Of a stretch of 5,636 nt of DNA, positions 1 to 5,636 are shown piece after piece. How positions within the stretch are numbered: the stretch's first letter is position 1; each line of letters opens with the position of its first letter. The stretch comes from Ruminococcaceae bacterium UBA3710. GTDB taxonomy: Bacteria; Bacillota; Clostridia; Oscillospirales; Acutalibacteraceae. The stretch spans positions 1 to 5,636 of the forward strand of contig DFHZ01000015.1 of assembly GCA_002371985.1 (NCBI GenBank). Reading direction: 5' to 3'. The translations under genes and the position numbers were made by a program. The notes under the pieces are model-generated. The model was given only the letters and a program-made list of their open reading frames with translations. It was not told the origin of the DNA and ran no database searches.

Positions 1-214
1 GGTATCTCGGAATCATATCCTTGATAACACGGGTAAGAACATGACCTATATGCGGTTTGCCGTTAGCGGTAGGTGGACCGTCATAAAATACATACGGTGT
101 TCCTTTTGCTTTTTCTTCAATACTTTTTTTGAAAATCTCTTCTTTGTCCCAAAATTCTTTGATTTTCTTTTCTTGTTCGACAAAATTAGTGTTTGGCGAA
201 ATGCTTTCGTACAT
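1..214 (-). CDS. ileS: Isoleucyl-tRNA synthetase, N-terminal part (runs off left edge)
   Basis: Translation of the minus strand from an ATG at 214 gives 71 residues with no stop. They begin MYESISPNTNFVEQEKKI and contain FYDGPPTANGKPHIGHVL near residues 43-60. PHIGH (HIGH at 55-58) is the class I synthetase ATP-binding signature. The YDGPPTANGKPHIGH wording followed by IKDMIPRY is typical of isoleucyl-tRNA synthetases, probably the eukaryote-like type 2 form. The enzyme charges tRNA-Ile with isoleucine in the cytosol. An AGAGGT ribosome binding site lies at 222-227, about 7 bases before the ATG. The upstream T-box leader carries an ATC (Ile) specifier, which independently supports Ile over Val or Leu. 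The editing and anticodon domains lie outside the window. Confidence 0.95.
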   Translation of the reverse strand, partial: MYESISPNTNFVEQEKKIKEFWDKEEIFKKSIEEKAKGTPYVFYDGPPTANGKPHIGHVLTRVIKDMIPRY

Positions 215-231
215 CAAAATAACCTCTTTTT

Positions 232-268
232 AAAGAAATATCCCCTTATCCATAATAGGACAAGGGGA
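232..268 (-). terminator. Intrinsic terminator of the ileS T-box
   Basis: On the minus strand an 11-bp hairpin with one G-T wobble is formed by TCCCCTTGTCC (268-258) and GGATAAGGGGA (251-241) around the 6-base loop TATTAT. It is followed by a modest T-rich tract, TATTTCTTT (240-232). The left arm and loop contain CCTATT (259-254), which alternatively pairs with AATAGG of the T-box, so terminator and antiterminator cannot coexist. The ileS ribosome binding site lies just downstream. The T tract is interrupted, so termination may be incomplete. Confidence 0.85.
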
Positions 269-477
269 AAGTTTTACCACCTATTACGAGGGACGATTAT
301 ATCCCCGAACCCTATAACGCAGGTAAGACGGCTTATCTTAATCGGCATTGCCTTTAGGATTTGCAGCTTCCGAGTGATTTTCGCTTTTTATTAAGTATCG
401 GACTCACACCGCAACCGATTCGCTAAAACTTAAATACAAAAAGTTACTCTCTCGTTCATCGCTATTATACACAGTAT
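232..477 (-). promoter_or_regulatory. T-box leader (tRNA-Ile-sensing riboswitch) of ileS
   Basis: Uncharged tRNA-Ile should bind this leader and allow read-through into ileS. Reading the minus strand, Stem I has a CGAG helix arm (454-451) pairing with CTCG (374-371). Above it is the AGTA (448-445) / GAA (382-380) internal loop, which exposes the specifier ATC at 378-376. A distal helix ATCGG (419-415) / CCGAT (401-397) closes a 13-base loop containing the conserved-looking GGTGTGAG. A Stem III-like CCTGCGTTATAGG follows around 324-310. The T-box segment AATAGGTGGTAAAAC (285-271) contains TGGT (279-276), able to pair with an ACCA acceptor end. AATAGG (285-280) is perfectly complementary to CCTATT (259-254), forming the antiterminator helix. 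That helix excludes the terminator. The T-box differs from the usual AGGGTGGTACCGCG but keeps the TGGN core. The 5' end is inferred from the promoter. Confidence 0.92.
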
Positions 478-490
478 ATTGTTAATATAC
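466..490. repeat. Alternating inverted repeats over the ileS promoter
   Basis: Plus-strand reading shows TATAC (466-470), aca, GTATATT (474-480), gtt, AATATAC (484-490). This gives one perfect 7-bp inverted repeat with a 3-base spacer, and an adjoining 5-bp one, also with a 3-base spacer, that shares the middle arm. The right arm covers the proposed ileS -10 box. It could be an operator for the divergent ileS/ypeB region, but the sequence is AT-rich and such repeats arise by chance. No regulator is recognised. Confidence 0.35.
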
Positions 491-512
491 CATAAATAAA
501 ATAAAAAATCAA
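484..512 (-). promoter_or_regulatory. Sigma-A-type promoter for the ileS T-box transcript
   Basis: On the minus strand TTGATT (512-507) is separated by exactly 17 bases from TATATT (489-484). Transcription would start near 477, leaving room for the whole base of T-box Stem I. A perfect TATAAT lies further downstream (469-464) but is less likely. It has no good -35 at the right distance, and a start from it would cut into the AGC/GCT base of Stem I. Confidence 0.6.
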
Positions 513-573
513 GTCTCACCGTTATAAAATAACAATTTTTAGGCAAAAATATAAAACACAAGGAGGAACATTT

Positions 574-1905
574 ATGATAAAAAGAAGAACTGCTGTAAAA
601 ATAGTGTCGTTCGCATTTGCATTTTCTGTTTTGGGATTTGGTTATTTTATAAGGGAAAGACAAATATCCAAAAGGTATAAGTTAATGGTAGAAAACGAAT
701 ATATCCAGAGTTTAAATTCGCTTAATTCTTCGGTTGACGATATAACAGAAACATTAAACAAAGCCGTTTATATAAGAAACGGCACCGATTTGTTATCTCT
801 GTCAACAAAACTATATGCCGAGGGAGAAATAGCAAAGGAACAACTTGCAAATTTACCGAACGGTGATAAAAATTCAGGTAATCTTTATAAGTTTTTATCT
901 CAGGTAGGAAATTATGCAATGTCGCTTTCAAAATCGGCAATAGCAGATCAGGAATTGAAAGATGAGGAAACGGAAAAACTTTTCAGTTTGCTCGATACCG
1001 CCAAAAAGGTTTCAAATGCAGTTAAAAATACTAATCTCAGTTACGATAATTTAGAAGATTTTTCTCGGCTTATAGACGAAAAAATCAAAAAAACGGTTGA
1101 CACTGAAAGTTTGGCAACATCCCTTGATAATCTGGAAGAAGATTTGAGCGATTATCCTACTTTAATATACGACGGACCTTTTTCGGACCATCTTTTGACA
1201 AAAGAATCGGTAATGCTTAAAAATCAGAAATCTTACAGTAAAAAAGAATGTAAAGAAAAGGCGGAAAAAACATTCGGGCTTAAAGAAAACTCGCTTGAAT
1301 TTGACGGTATGGAAAGCGGAAAAATAGAGTGTTACAGATTTAAAAATGATAATATTACCGTCAGCGTATCAAAACTCGGATGCTATATTGTATATATGCG
1401 AAAAAACAGAATGGTTACTGAAAGTCGTATTTCCAATAATAATGCCGTAGATTACGCAAAAGAATTTATGCATAAACTCGGTGTCGAGAATATGGTAGAA
1501 AACTACTATTATGCCGATGAGGGCGTATGCGTGATAAACTTTAATTATTTAGACGGGCAAACATTTTGCTATACCGATTTAATCAAGGTAGGAGTAGCCC
1601 TTGACACAGGCGAAATAATGCTTTTCGAATCAAGAGGATATATAAACAATCATACCGAAAGAGCATTTGAAACACCGCAATATTCCGAGGAAGAAGCAAG
1701 AGGGAGAGTAAGCAAATTCCTTAATATAAAATCATCTTCAATAGCCCTTATTCCGACCGATTCCGGCGGAGAGGTGAGATGTTATGAATTTTTGTGCGAT
1801 ACAAGCGACGGACAGGAAATTTTAGTCTATATTGACCTTAAAACACTTGATACAAAAGATATTTTGATACTGACAAAATCGGATGCCGGAACATTAGTTA
1901 AATAA
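574..1905 (+). CDS. ypeB: Germination protein YpeB
   Basis: The 443-residue product matches the layout of YpeB, a spore protein that in Bacillus stabilises and localises the cortex-lytic enzyme SleB at the spore inner membrane and is degraded on germination. Residues 8-25 are a hydrophobic membrane anchor after a basic start (MIKRRTAVK). Residues 30-195 are helical and rich in Leu, Ser, Asp and Lys. LIYDGPFSDHLLTKE near 197-211 resembles the conserved linker of clostridial YpeB proteins. The C-terminal half contains PepSY-like units: YSKKECKEKAEK onward (about 221-280), a divergent one (about 289-356) and SEEEARGRVSKFL to LVYIDLKT (about 371-434). Length is close to Bacillus YpeB (about 450). 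AGGAGG at 561-566, 7 bases before ATG, fixes the start. sleB, the usual neighbour, is not visible on either side. I found no convincing sigma-G promoter. The 3' end overlaps the convergent gene by 12 bases. Confidence 0.9.
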   Translation: MIKRRTAVKIVSFAFAFSVLGFGYFIRERQISKRYKLMVENEYIQSLNSLNSSVDDITETLNKAVYIRNGTDLLSLSTKLYAEGEIAKEQLANLPNGDKNSGNLYKFLSQVGNYAMSLSKSAIADQELKDEETEKLFSLLDTAKKVSNAVKNTNLSYDNLEDFSRLIDEKIKKTVDTESLATSLDNLEEDLSDYPTLIYDGPFSDHLLTKESVMLKNQKSYSKKECKEKAEKTFGLKENSLEFDGMESGKIECYRFKNDNITVSVSKLGCYIVYMRKNRMVTESRISNNNAVDYAKEFMHKLGVENMVENYYYADEGVCVINFNYLDGQTFCYTDLIKVGVALDTGEIMLFESRGYINNHTERAFETPQYSEEEARGRVSKFLNIKSSSIALIPTDSGGEVRCYEFLCDTSDGQEILVYIDLKTLDTKDILILTKSDAGTLVK

Positions 1906-2259
1906 TTCCCAATAATACTTTCTTTTGCAATTCGGGAAATCGTCTAAAACTCCGAATTCCGGGTCATAAACCTTACCCTTAAAGTATAAAGACCAATGCC
2001 AACATTTCGGTGTTTCAAGACTAAGAAGCGAAACTTCGGGTAAATCAGATATGGAGTTTGCCTCTTTTCGCTCGTTTTTGATACCGATATTGAGTTGTTT
2101 TAAGGCATTTTTCATATCTTTAAGGGTAGTTTCTTTTTCCGTTTTAACCATGGCAAAAATCTCGTCAAAATCAAGACCCGACAGCATACACAAAACCGCT
2201 TGACCGCATGCTAAAGGGTTTATTTCAAATTTATGTTCTATTTTTTTCGGAATAGGCAT
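1894..2259 (-). CDS. Small C39/papain-like cysteine peptidase-fold protein
   Basis: This 121-residue protein has no signal peptide or membrane segment, so it is probably cytosolic. LACGQAVLCMLSG near the N-terminus has the Cys-Gly-Gln/Pro-Ala pattern of C39-like and related papain-fold peptidases (candidate nucleophile Cys18). CWHWSLYFKGKVYDPEFGV supplies the candidate catalytic His88 and Asp99. This arrangement is common in small C39-like proteins, some of them phage- or plasmid-borne, whose substrates are mostly unknown. The oxyanion-hole Gln usually found six residues before Cys is Glu here, so activity is uncertain. The ATG at 2259 is preferred because GGTGA (2269-2265) sits 5 bases before it. 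An in-frame ATG at 2271 would add four residues but has only a weak site. The gene stands alone under a strong promoter, divergent from dut and convergent with ypeB. Substrate and role are unknown. Confidence 0.75.
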   Translation of the reverse strand: MPIPKKIEHKFEINPLACGQAVLCMLSGLDFDEIFAMVKTEKETTLKDMKNALKQLNIGIKNERKEANSISDLPEVSLLSLETPKCWHWSLYFKGKVYDPEFGVLDDFPNCKRKYYWELFN

Positions 2260-2295
2260 AAAAATCACCATAACTTCTGTCTATATATATTAGAA

Positions 2296-2324
2296 ATTTT
2301 AACATACCAAGCCTTATGTGTCAA
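2296..2324 (-). promoter_or_regulatory. Strong sigma-A promoter for the peptidase-like gene
   Basis: On the minus strand a perfect -35 TTGACA (2324-2319) is followed after 17 bases by TAAAAT (2301-2296), with TG one base before the -10 hexamer (extended -10). Transcription should begin near 2289, about 30 bases before the chosen ATG. This is one of the best-formed promoters in the window. Confidence 0.8.
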
Positions 2325-2348
2325 ATGATACAATATTTTAAAAAAACC

Positions 2349-2377
2349 TTGTTTTAAATAAGATAATATGTTATTAT
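2349..2377 (+). promoter_or_regulatory. Sigma-A promoter for dut and probably the downstream operon
   Basis: TTGTTT (2349-2354), a 17-base spacer and TATTAT (2372-2377), with an extended TG one base before the -10. The predicted start is near 2384. This rules out the in-frame ATG at 2368, which lies inside the promoter, and supports the dut start at 2407. The two -35 boxes of this divergent pair are 24 bases apart. Confidence 0.75.
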
Positions 2378-2406
2378 ATAAATATCTATTGTCTGGAGGC
2401 ACTTTT

Positions 2407-2850
2407 ATGGCGATTTTTAAATTTATTAAACTAAATGAAAAAGCAGTTGTACCGTCTTACGGTACAGAGTTTTCCGCCGGTGCCGATTTATATGCTTTAA
2501 TAGGAGAAGATAAAGTTACCATTGCTCCTAACGAAACATATCTTGTCCATACCGGAATTGCTATGGAGATACCAAACGGCTTTGGCGGTTTTGTATTTGC
2601 AAGAAGCGGACTTGCAACAAAAGAAGGACTTGCTCCGGCAAATAAGGTCGGAGTAATCGACAGCGATTACAGAGGCGAAATTATGGTACCGCTATATAAT
2701 CATTCCAAGGAAGCAAAAACTATTGAAAACGGCGAAAGAATAGCCCAAATAGTCTTTATGCCGTATGTAAAGGCTGAATTTACGCAAGTCGAAGATTTGG
2801 AAAATTCCGAAAGAAACAAGGGCGGTTTCGGTTCAACGGGAACTAAATAA
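2407..2850 (+). CDS. dut: Deoxyuridine 5'-triphosphate nucleotidohydrolase (dUTPase)
   Basis: The enzyme hydrolyses dUTP to dUMP and pyrophosphate, keeping uracil out of DNA and supplying dUMP for thymidylate synthesis. The 147-residue protein shows all five motifs of the trimeric dUTPase family: motif 1 AGADLYA (24-30), motif 2 ARSGLA (65-70), motif 3 VGVIDSDYRGEI (81-92), motif 4 GERIAQIVF (109-117) and motif 5 RNKGGFGSTG (136-145). Asp85 is the expected catalytic residue and Tyr88 the residue that excludes ribose. The Phe of motif 5, which stacks on uracil, is present. The length is typical of bacterial trimeric dUTPases and the gene looks intact. GGAGG at 2395-2399, 7 bases before ATG, selects this start over the upstream ATG at 2368. 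It appears to be the first gene of a dut-rnj-rplI-dnaB run. Confidence 0.96.
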   Translation: MAIFKFIKLNEKAVVPSYGTEFSAGADLYALIGEDKVTIAPNETYLVHTGIAMEIPNGFGGFVFARSGLATKEGLAPANKVGVIDSDYRGEIMVPLYNHSKEAKTIENGERIAQIVFMPYVKAEFTQVEDLENSERNKGGFGSTGTK

Positions 2851-2871
2851 TCATCGAAGACTTAGGTGATT
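2849..2871 (+). other. Weak hairpin between dut and rnj
   Basis: AATCATC (2849-2855) pairs with GGTGATT (2865-2871), with one T-G wobble, around a 9-base loop, directly after the dut stop codon. The following DNA is A-rich, not a T run, so it is a poor intrinsic terminator. It might be an RNA-processing or attenuation element, or chance. The rest of the 64-base gap is A/T-rich and ends in the rnj ribosome binding site. Confidence 0.2.
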
Positions 2872-2914
2872 ATAAAAATAATAAAAAATATTTTTAATTT
2901 TCAGGAGGTATTTT

Positions 2915-4765
2915 ATGCCAGAGGCAAAGCAGAAAAAGACCTACGGGTATTCTGCAAAGAAAAATTTTTACAAACAATCAGAACAAAAAAAGGTGGCGAA
3001 GAAGAACGAAAATAAATCTGTCCCTTCAAATACTAAAAACAGTAAATTAAAGGGTAATAATTTGAAGAACAACCAGACCAAACAAAGGAATACAAAACAT
3101 ACTTCTAAAAAGCCTATTAAAATAATGCCACTCGGCGGTTTAGGTGAAATCGGTAAAAATATTACTCTTTATGAATATGACGGCGATATGCTGTTAGTTG
3201 ATTGCGGTATGAGTTTTCCGGATGAGGAAACTCCGGGTATTGATATTGTAATTCCCGATTTTTCGTATGTGCTTGAATGTAAGGATAAAATTAAAGGTCT
3301 TGTTATAACCCATGGACACGAGGACCATATCGGGGCAATACCGTATTTACTCAGGGATTTTAACCTTCCAATTTTTGCGACAAAACTTACGATAGGGCTT
3401 ATAGCCGAAAAATTGAAGGAACATAGGCTTTTAAATGAAGCAAAACTTAATGTTGTTAATGCCGGTTCAACCGTAACAATAGGTAAATTCTCTGTCGAGT
3501 TTATTCATGTTAATCATTCAATCCCCGATTCGGTTGGTTTTGCTATAACTACCCCTGCGGGTACGGTTATTCAAACGGGAGATTTTAAAATAGACACTAC
3601 ACCTATCGACGACGAAATGATAGATTTATCCCGTTTCGCCGAACTCGGCAAAAAAGGTGTATTGGCTCTTTTATCCGATTCGACCAACGCCGAAAGACCC
3701 GGTTACACTCCTTCTGAGAGGGTGGTAGGCTCATCGCTTGAAACTCTTTTCACCAAAGCCGAAGGTCATAGAATAGTTGTTGCGACCTTTTCTTCTAACA
3801 TTCACCGTATCCAGCAAATAATAAATCAGGCTGTAAAGTCAAAGAGAAAAGTTGCTGTTTCGGGCAGAAGTATGCTTAATGTTGTTAAAGTTGCATCTGA
3901 ACTTGGATATTTAACGGTGCCTAAAGATGTTTTGATTGAGATTGAAACAATCAAGAATTATCCTGCCGAACAAATTGTTGTTGTAACGACGGGTAGTCAG
4001 GGCGAACCGCTTTCTGCACTGCATCGTATCGCATTTTCGGAGCATAGGCAGGTTGAGATTATGCCGGGAGATATGTTTATTATTTCCGCTACTCCTATAC
4101 CCGGAAACGAAAAGACGGTAAGCAAGGTTGTAAATGAACTTATTAAACGCGGAGCAAATGTCGTATATGAAAAAATGTACGATGTCCATGTTTCGGGTCA
4201 TGCCTGTCAGGAAGAACTTAAAATGATGTTAAGCATTGTTAAGCCGAAATATTTTATTCCTGTTCACGGCGAAGAAAAGCACCTTTATAAACATTCAATG
4301 CTTGGTATGGCTATGGGTATTGACAGCGATAATATTTTTATTGTTAATAATGGTACTGTTATTGAAATATCAGAAAACGGGGTAAATACTTCTGCAACTG
4401 TTCCGTCGGGCAGAGTTTTGGTAGACGGACTCGGTGTCGGCGATGTCGGCTCAATAGTTTTAAGAGACCGTAAGCATTTAGCCGAAGGCGGTATAATAGT
4501 TGTAACCGTTGTTGTTGATGCAACTACCCGTGAAGTTTTGTCAAGACCCGAAATAGTATCCCGTGGATTTGTTTTTGTAAAAGAGTCGGAAGAACTTATG
4601 CTTCAAATAGAAAATACAGTCTATGATATTCTTGAAAGTTGTTACCGTGGGAATGTCAAAGATTGGAATGTTTATAAGACTCGGATTAAAGACGGTGTTG
4701 CAAAATACCTTTATAACAAGACACATAGAAATCCGATGGTGTTACCTGTGATTGTTGAGATTTAA
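2915..4765 (+). CDS. rnj: Ribonuclease J (metallo-beta-lactamase/beta-CASP RNase)
   Basis: RNase J is a zinc-dependent 5'-3' exonuclease and endonuclease central to mRNA turnover and rRNA maturation in Firmicutes. The 616-residue protein starts its catalytic core at [15 protein letters not shown] (about 68-82). The HGHEDH motif gives H133, H135, D137 and H138. H201 (NHSIPDS), D223 (TGDFK) and H451 (PVHGE) complete the expected metal site. Beta-CASP elements include [12 protein letters not shown] (254-265), TGSQGEP (359-365) and VSGHA (426-430). The C-terminal domain ends in [11 protein letters not shown], as in Bacillus RNase J1. Residues 1-66 are an extra low-complexity tail with about 20 Lys/Arg, 10 Asn and only 3 acidic residues. 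Bacillus RNase J1 lacks it. It is likely disordered and may bind RNA or ribosomes. AGGAGG at 2903-2908 precedes the ATG by 6 bases. J1 and J2 cannot be told apart here. Confidence 0.95.
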   Translation: MPEAKQKKTYGYSAKKNFYKQSEQKKVAKKNENKSVPSNTKNSKLKGNNLKNNQTKQRNTKHTSKKPIKIMPLGGLGEIGKNITLYEYDGDMLLVDCGMSFPDEETPGIDIVIPDFSYVLECKDKIKGLVITHGHEDHIGAIPYLLRDFNLPIFATKLTIGLIAEKLKEHRLLNEAKLNVVNAGSTVTIGKFSVEFIHVNHSIPDSVGFAITTPAGTVIQTGDFKIDTTPIDDEMIDLSRFAELGKKGVLALLSDSTNAERPGYTPSERVVGSSLETLFTKAEGHRIVVATFSSNIHRIQQIINQAVKSKRKVAVSGRSMLNVVKVASELGYLTVPKDVLIEIETIKNYPAEQIVVVTTGSQGEPLSALHRIAFSEHRQVEIMPGDMFIISATPIPGNEKTVSKVVNELIKRGANVVYEKMYDVHVSGHACQEELKMMLSIVKPKYFIPVHGEEKHLYKHSMLGMAMGIDSDNIFIVNNGTVIEISENGVNTSATVPSGRVLVDGLGVGDVGSIVLRDRKHLAEGGIIVVTVVVDATTREVLSRPEIVSRGFVFVKESEELMLQIENTVYDILESCYRGNVKDWNVYKTRIKDGVAKYLYNKTHRNPMVLPVIVEI

Positions 4766-4778
4766 GGAGGAAGTCAAA

Positions 4779-5219
4779 ATGAAAGTAATATTGTTGGCAG
4801 ATGTAAAAGGGAAAGGCAAAAAAGGCGAACTTTGCAATGTATCTGACGGATACGCAAGAAACTTTCTCTTTCCTAAAAATTTGGCTATCGAAGCCGATAA
4901 TGCCGCTATGAGCGAACTTAAAAGCCGTAACGAATCTGCGGCACACCATAAGCAGGAAGAAATTGATGCCGCAAAATCTTCGGCAGAGCAATTAAACGGA
5001 AAGTCTGTTACCATTGTTGCAAAATCGGGCTCTAACGGCAGACTTTTCGGAAGTATTACCTCTAAAGAAGTTGCTTTGGAGGTTGAAAAGCAGTTAGGTA
5101 TAAAAGTTGACCGTAAGAAAATGACAATCAACGATATAAAGAGTTTAGGTGAATATACTGCCGAAATTAAACTTTACAGCGGTATTTCGGCAAATATCAC
5201 CGTTAAGGTTACAGAATAA
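4779..5219 (+). CDS. rplI: 50S ribosomal protein bL9
   Basis: The 146-residue product is a full-length bL9, which binds 23S rRNA near the L1 stalk base and helps reading-frame fidelity. The N-terminal domain has the family signature: [21 protein letters not shown], then [14 protein letters not shown] (about 24-37). A central charged helix (about 40-75, rich in Ala, Glu, Ser and Lys) links it to the C-terminal domain (about 78-146), which includes a [11 protein letters not shown] segment. AAGGAGG at 4764-4770 overlaps the rnj stop codon and lies 8 bases before the ATG. An in-frame TTG at 4752 would start inside rnj without a ribosome site and is rejected. The 13-base gap to rnj and the 1-base overlap with dnaB indicate co-transcription. 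Confidence 0.97.
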   Translation: MKVILLADVKGKGKKGELCNVSDGYARNFLFPKNLAIEADNAAMSELKSRNESAAHHKQEEIDAAKSSAEQLNGKSVTIVAKSGSNGRLFGSITSKEVALEVEKQLGIKVDRKKMTINDIKSLGEYTAEIKLYSGISANITVKVTE

Positions 5220-5636
5220 TGGAAAATATTGATTATACAAATGATTTTTCCCGTCAGCCGTATTCTTTAGAGGCGGAACAAGCAGTTTTAGGCTCGATTA
5301 TAATTGACCCTAAATGTATAAACGATGTTGCAGTAGCCCTTAAAACAGAATATTTTTATCTGCCGCAACACCGTGATATATATAATGCACTTTCCTCTAT
5401 GTTTGAGTTTAATCAGGTCATTGATTTCGTATCTTTGCTTGAAGTCTTAAAAAAGAACGGTACATACGATGCCGACGGTGGCAAGGCATATCTTACCCAA
5501 CTTGTAAGTGGCGTACCGTCATCGGCAAATGTTCTCGAATATGCGGCTATTATAAGAGACCGTTATTATTCGAGAGCCTTAATGACTGCCGCTAAGGATA
5601 TACTTAAAGACATCGACGAAAATTTGCTTGATTCGG
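5219..5636 (+). CDS. dnaB: Replicative DNA helicase DnaB, N-terminal part (runs off right edge)
   Basis: An open frame runs from ATG at 5219 to the window end, giving 139 residues beginning [30 protein letters not shown] (line of motif at about 13-30). PYSLEAEQAVLGSII, then FYLPQHRDIYNAL and YAAIIRDRYYSRAL, are hallmarks of the helical N-terminal domain of DnaB-family hexameric helicases, which contacts primase. The RecA-like ATPase domain with the Walker motifs lies beyond the edge. The start codon overlaps the rplI stop (TAATG), and only a weak AAGG lies about 10 bases upstream, so translation is probably coupled to rplI. The rplI-dnaB order is widespread in Firmicutes. Note that in Bacillus the equivalent helicase gene is named dnaC. 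Confidence 0.95.
   Translation, partial: MENIDYTNDFSRQPYSLEAEQAVLGSIIIDPKCINDVAVALKTEYFYLPQHRDIYNALSSMFEFNQVIDFVSLLEVLKKNGTYDADGGKAYLTQLVSGVPSSANVLEYAAIIRDRYYSRALMTAAKDILKDIDENLLDS

Noticed and set aside
41..394. 117-codon plus-strand open frame over ileS and its leader
   Set aside because: It is antisense to ileS and the T-box, rich in Phe and low in complexity, and has no ribosome binding site.
464..469. Perfect TATAAT (minus strand) as the ileS -10 box
   Set aside because: There is no fitting -35 at 16-18 bases, and a start from it would remove the base of T-box Stem I. The TTGATT/TATATT pair upstream fits better.
479..507. TTGTTA - 17 bases - TAAAAA as a ypeB promoter
   Set aside because: The -10 is poor and AT-rich DNA gives such matches easily. 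ypeB is expected to use a forespore sigma factor, and no clear sigma-G pair was found.
430..663. 77-codon minus-strand open frame crossing the ypeB start
   Set aside because: It has Cys/Phe/Tyr-rich nonsense-like composition and overlaps the ileS promoter, the T-box 5' end and the start of ypeB.
1929..1958. AATTCGG/CCGAATT 7-bp inverted repeat as a terminator for ypeB
   Set aside because: It has a 15-base loop, lacks a T tract on the plus strand, and lies inside the coding region of the convergent gene.
2368..2406. 13-residue N-terminal extension of dUTPase from ATG at 2368
   Set aside because: This ATG lies within the promoter, before the predicted transcription start. GGAGG at 2395-2399 serves the ATG at 2407, and dUTPases normally begin there.
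4742..5131. 129-codon minus-strand open frame opposite rplI
   Set aside because: It is a shadow of rplI, which has all bL9 signatures and a strong ribosome binding site.

Overview
The window (5636 bases, AT-rich) looks like chromosome from a low-GC, spore-forming Clostridia-type Firmicute. Supporting signs are strong AGGAGG-type ribosome binding sites, frequent ATA and AAA codons, a T-box leader on an aminoacyl-tRNA synthetase gene, a YpeB-type spore germination protein, an RNase J, and the Firmicute gene pair rplI-dnaB. The genus cannot be fixed from the sequence alone.

Left part, minus strand: the first 71 codons of ileS run off the left edge. They are preceded by an isoleucine-type T-box leader of about 245 bases with its own promoter. 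The leader's main elements can be read directly: an ATC specifier, the AGTA/GAA internal loop, a TGGT tRNA-acceptor bulge, and mutually exclusive antiterminator and terminator helices. The rest of this 359-base gap holds a small cluster of inverted repeats over the ileS promoter and the ypeB ribosome binding site.

Middle part: ypeB (plus strand) converges tail to tail, with a 12-base overlap, on a small minus-strand gene for a C39/papain-like cysteine peptidase fold. That small gene and the plus-strand dut gene are fired divergently from two well-formed sigma-A promoters about 25 bases apart.

Right part, plus strand: dut (dUTPase), rnj (RNase J), rplI (ribosomal protein bL9) and dnaB (replicative helicase, N-terminal part only) follow one another with gaps of 64, 13 and -1 bases. 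They are probably one housekeeping operon joining nucleotide-pool hygiene, RNA processing, translation and replication.

Most of the window is recognisable housekeeping DNA, and I see no mobile element, CRISPR array, tRNA or rRNA. Nothing here makes a convincing case for an entirely new system. The items most worth a second look are the divergent T-box, the solitary small peptidase-like protein with a substituted oxyanion position, ypeB without a visible sleB partner, and the long lysine/asparagine-rich extension on RNase J.
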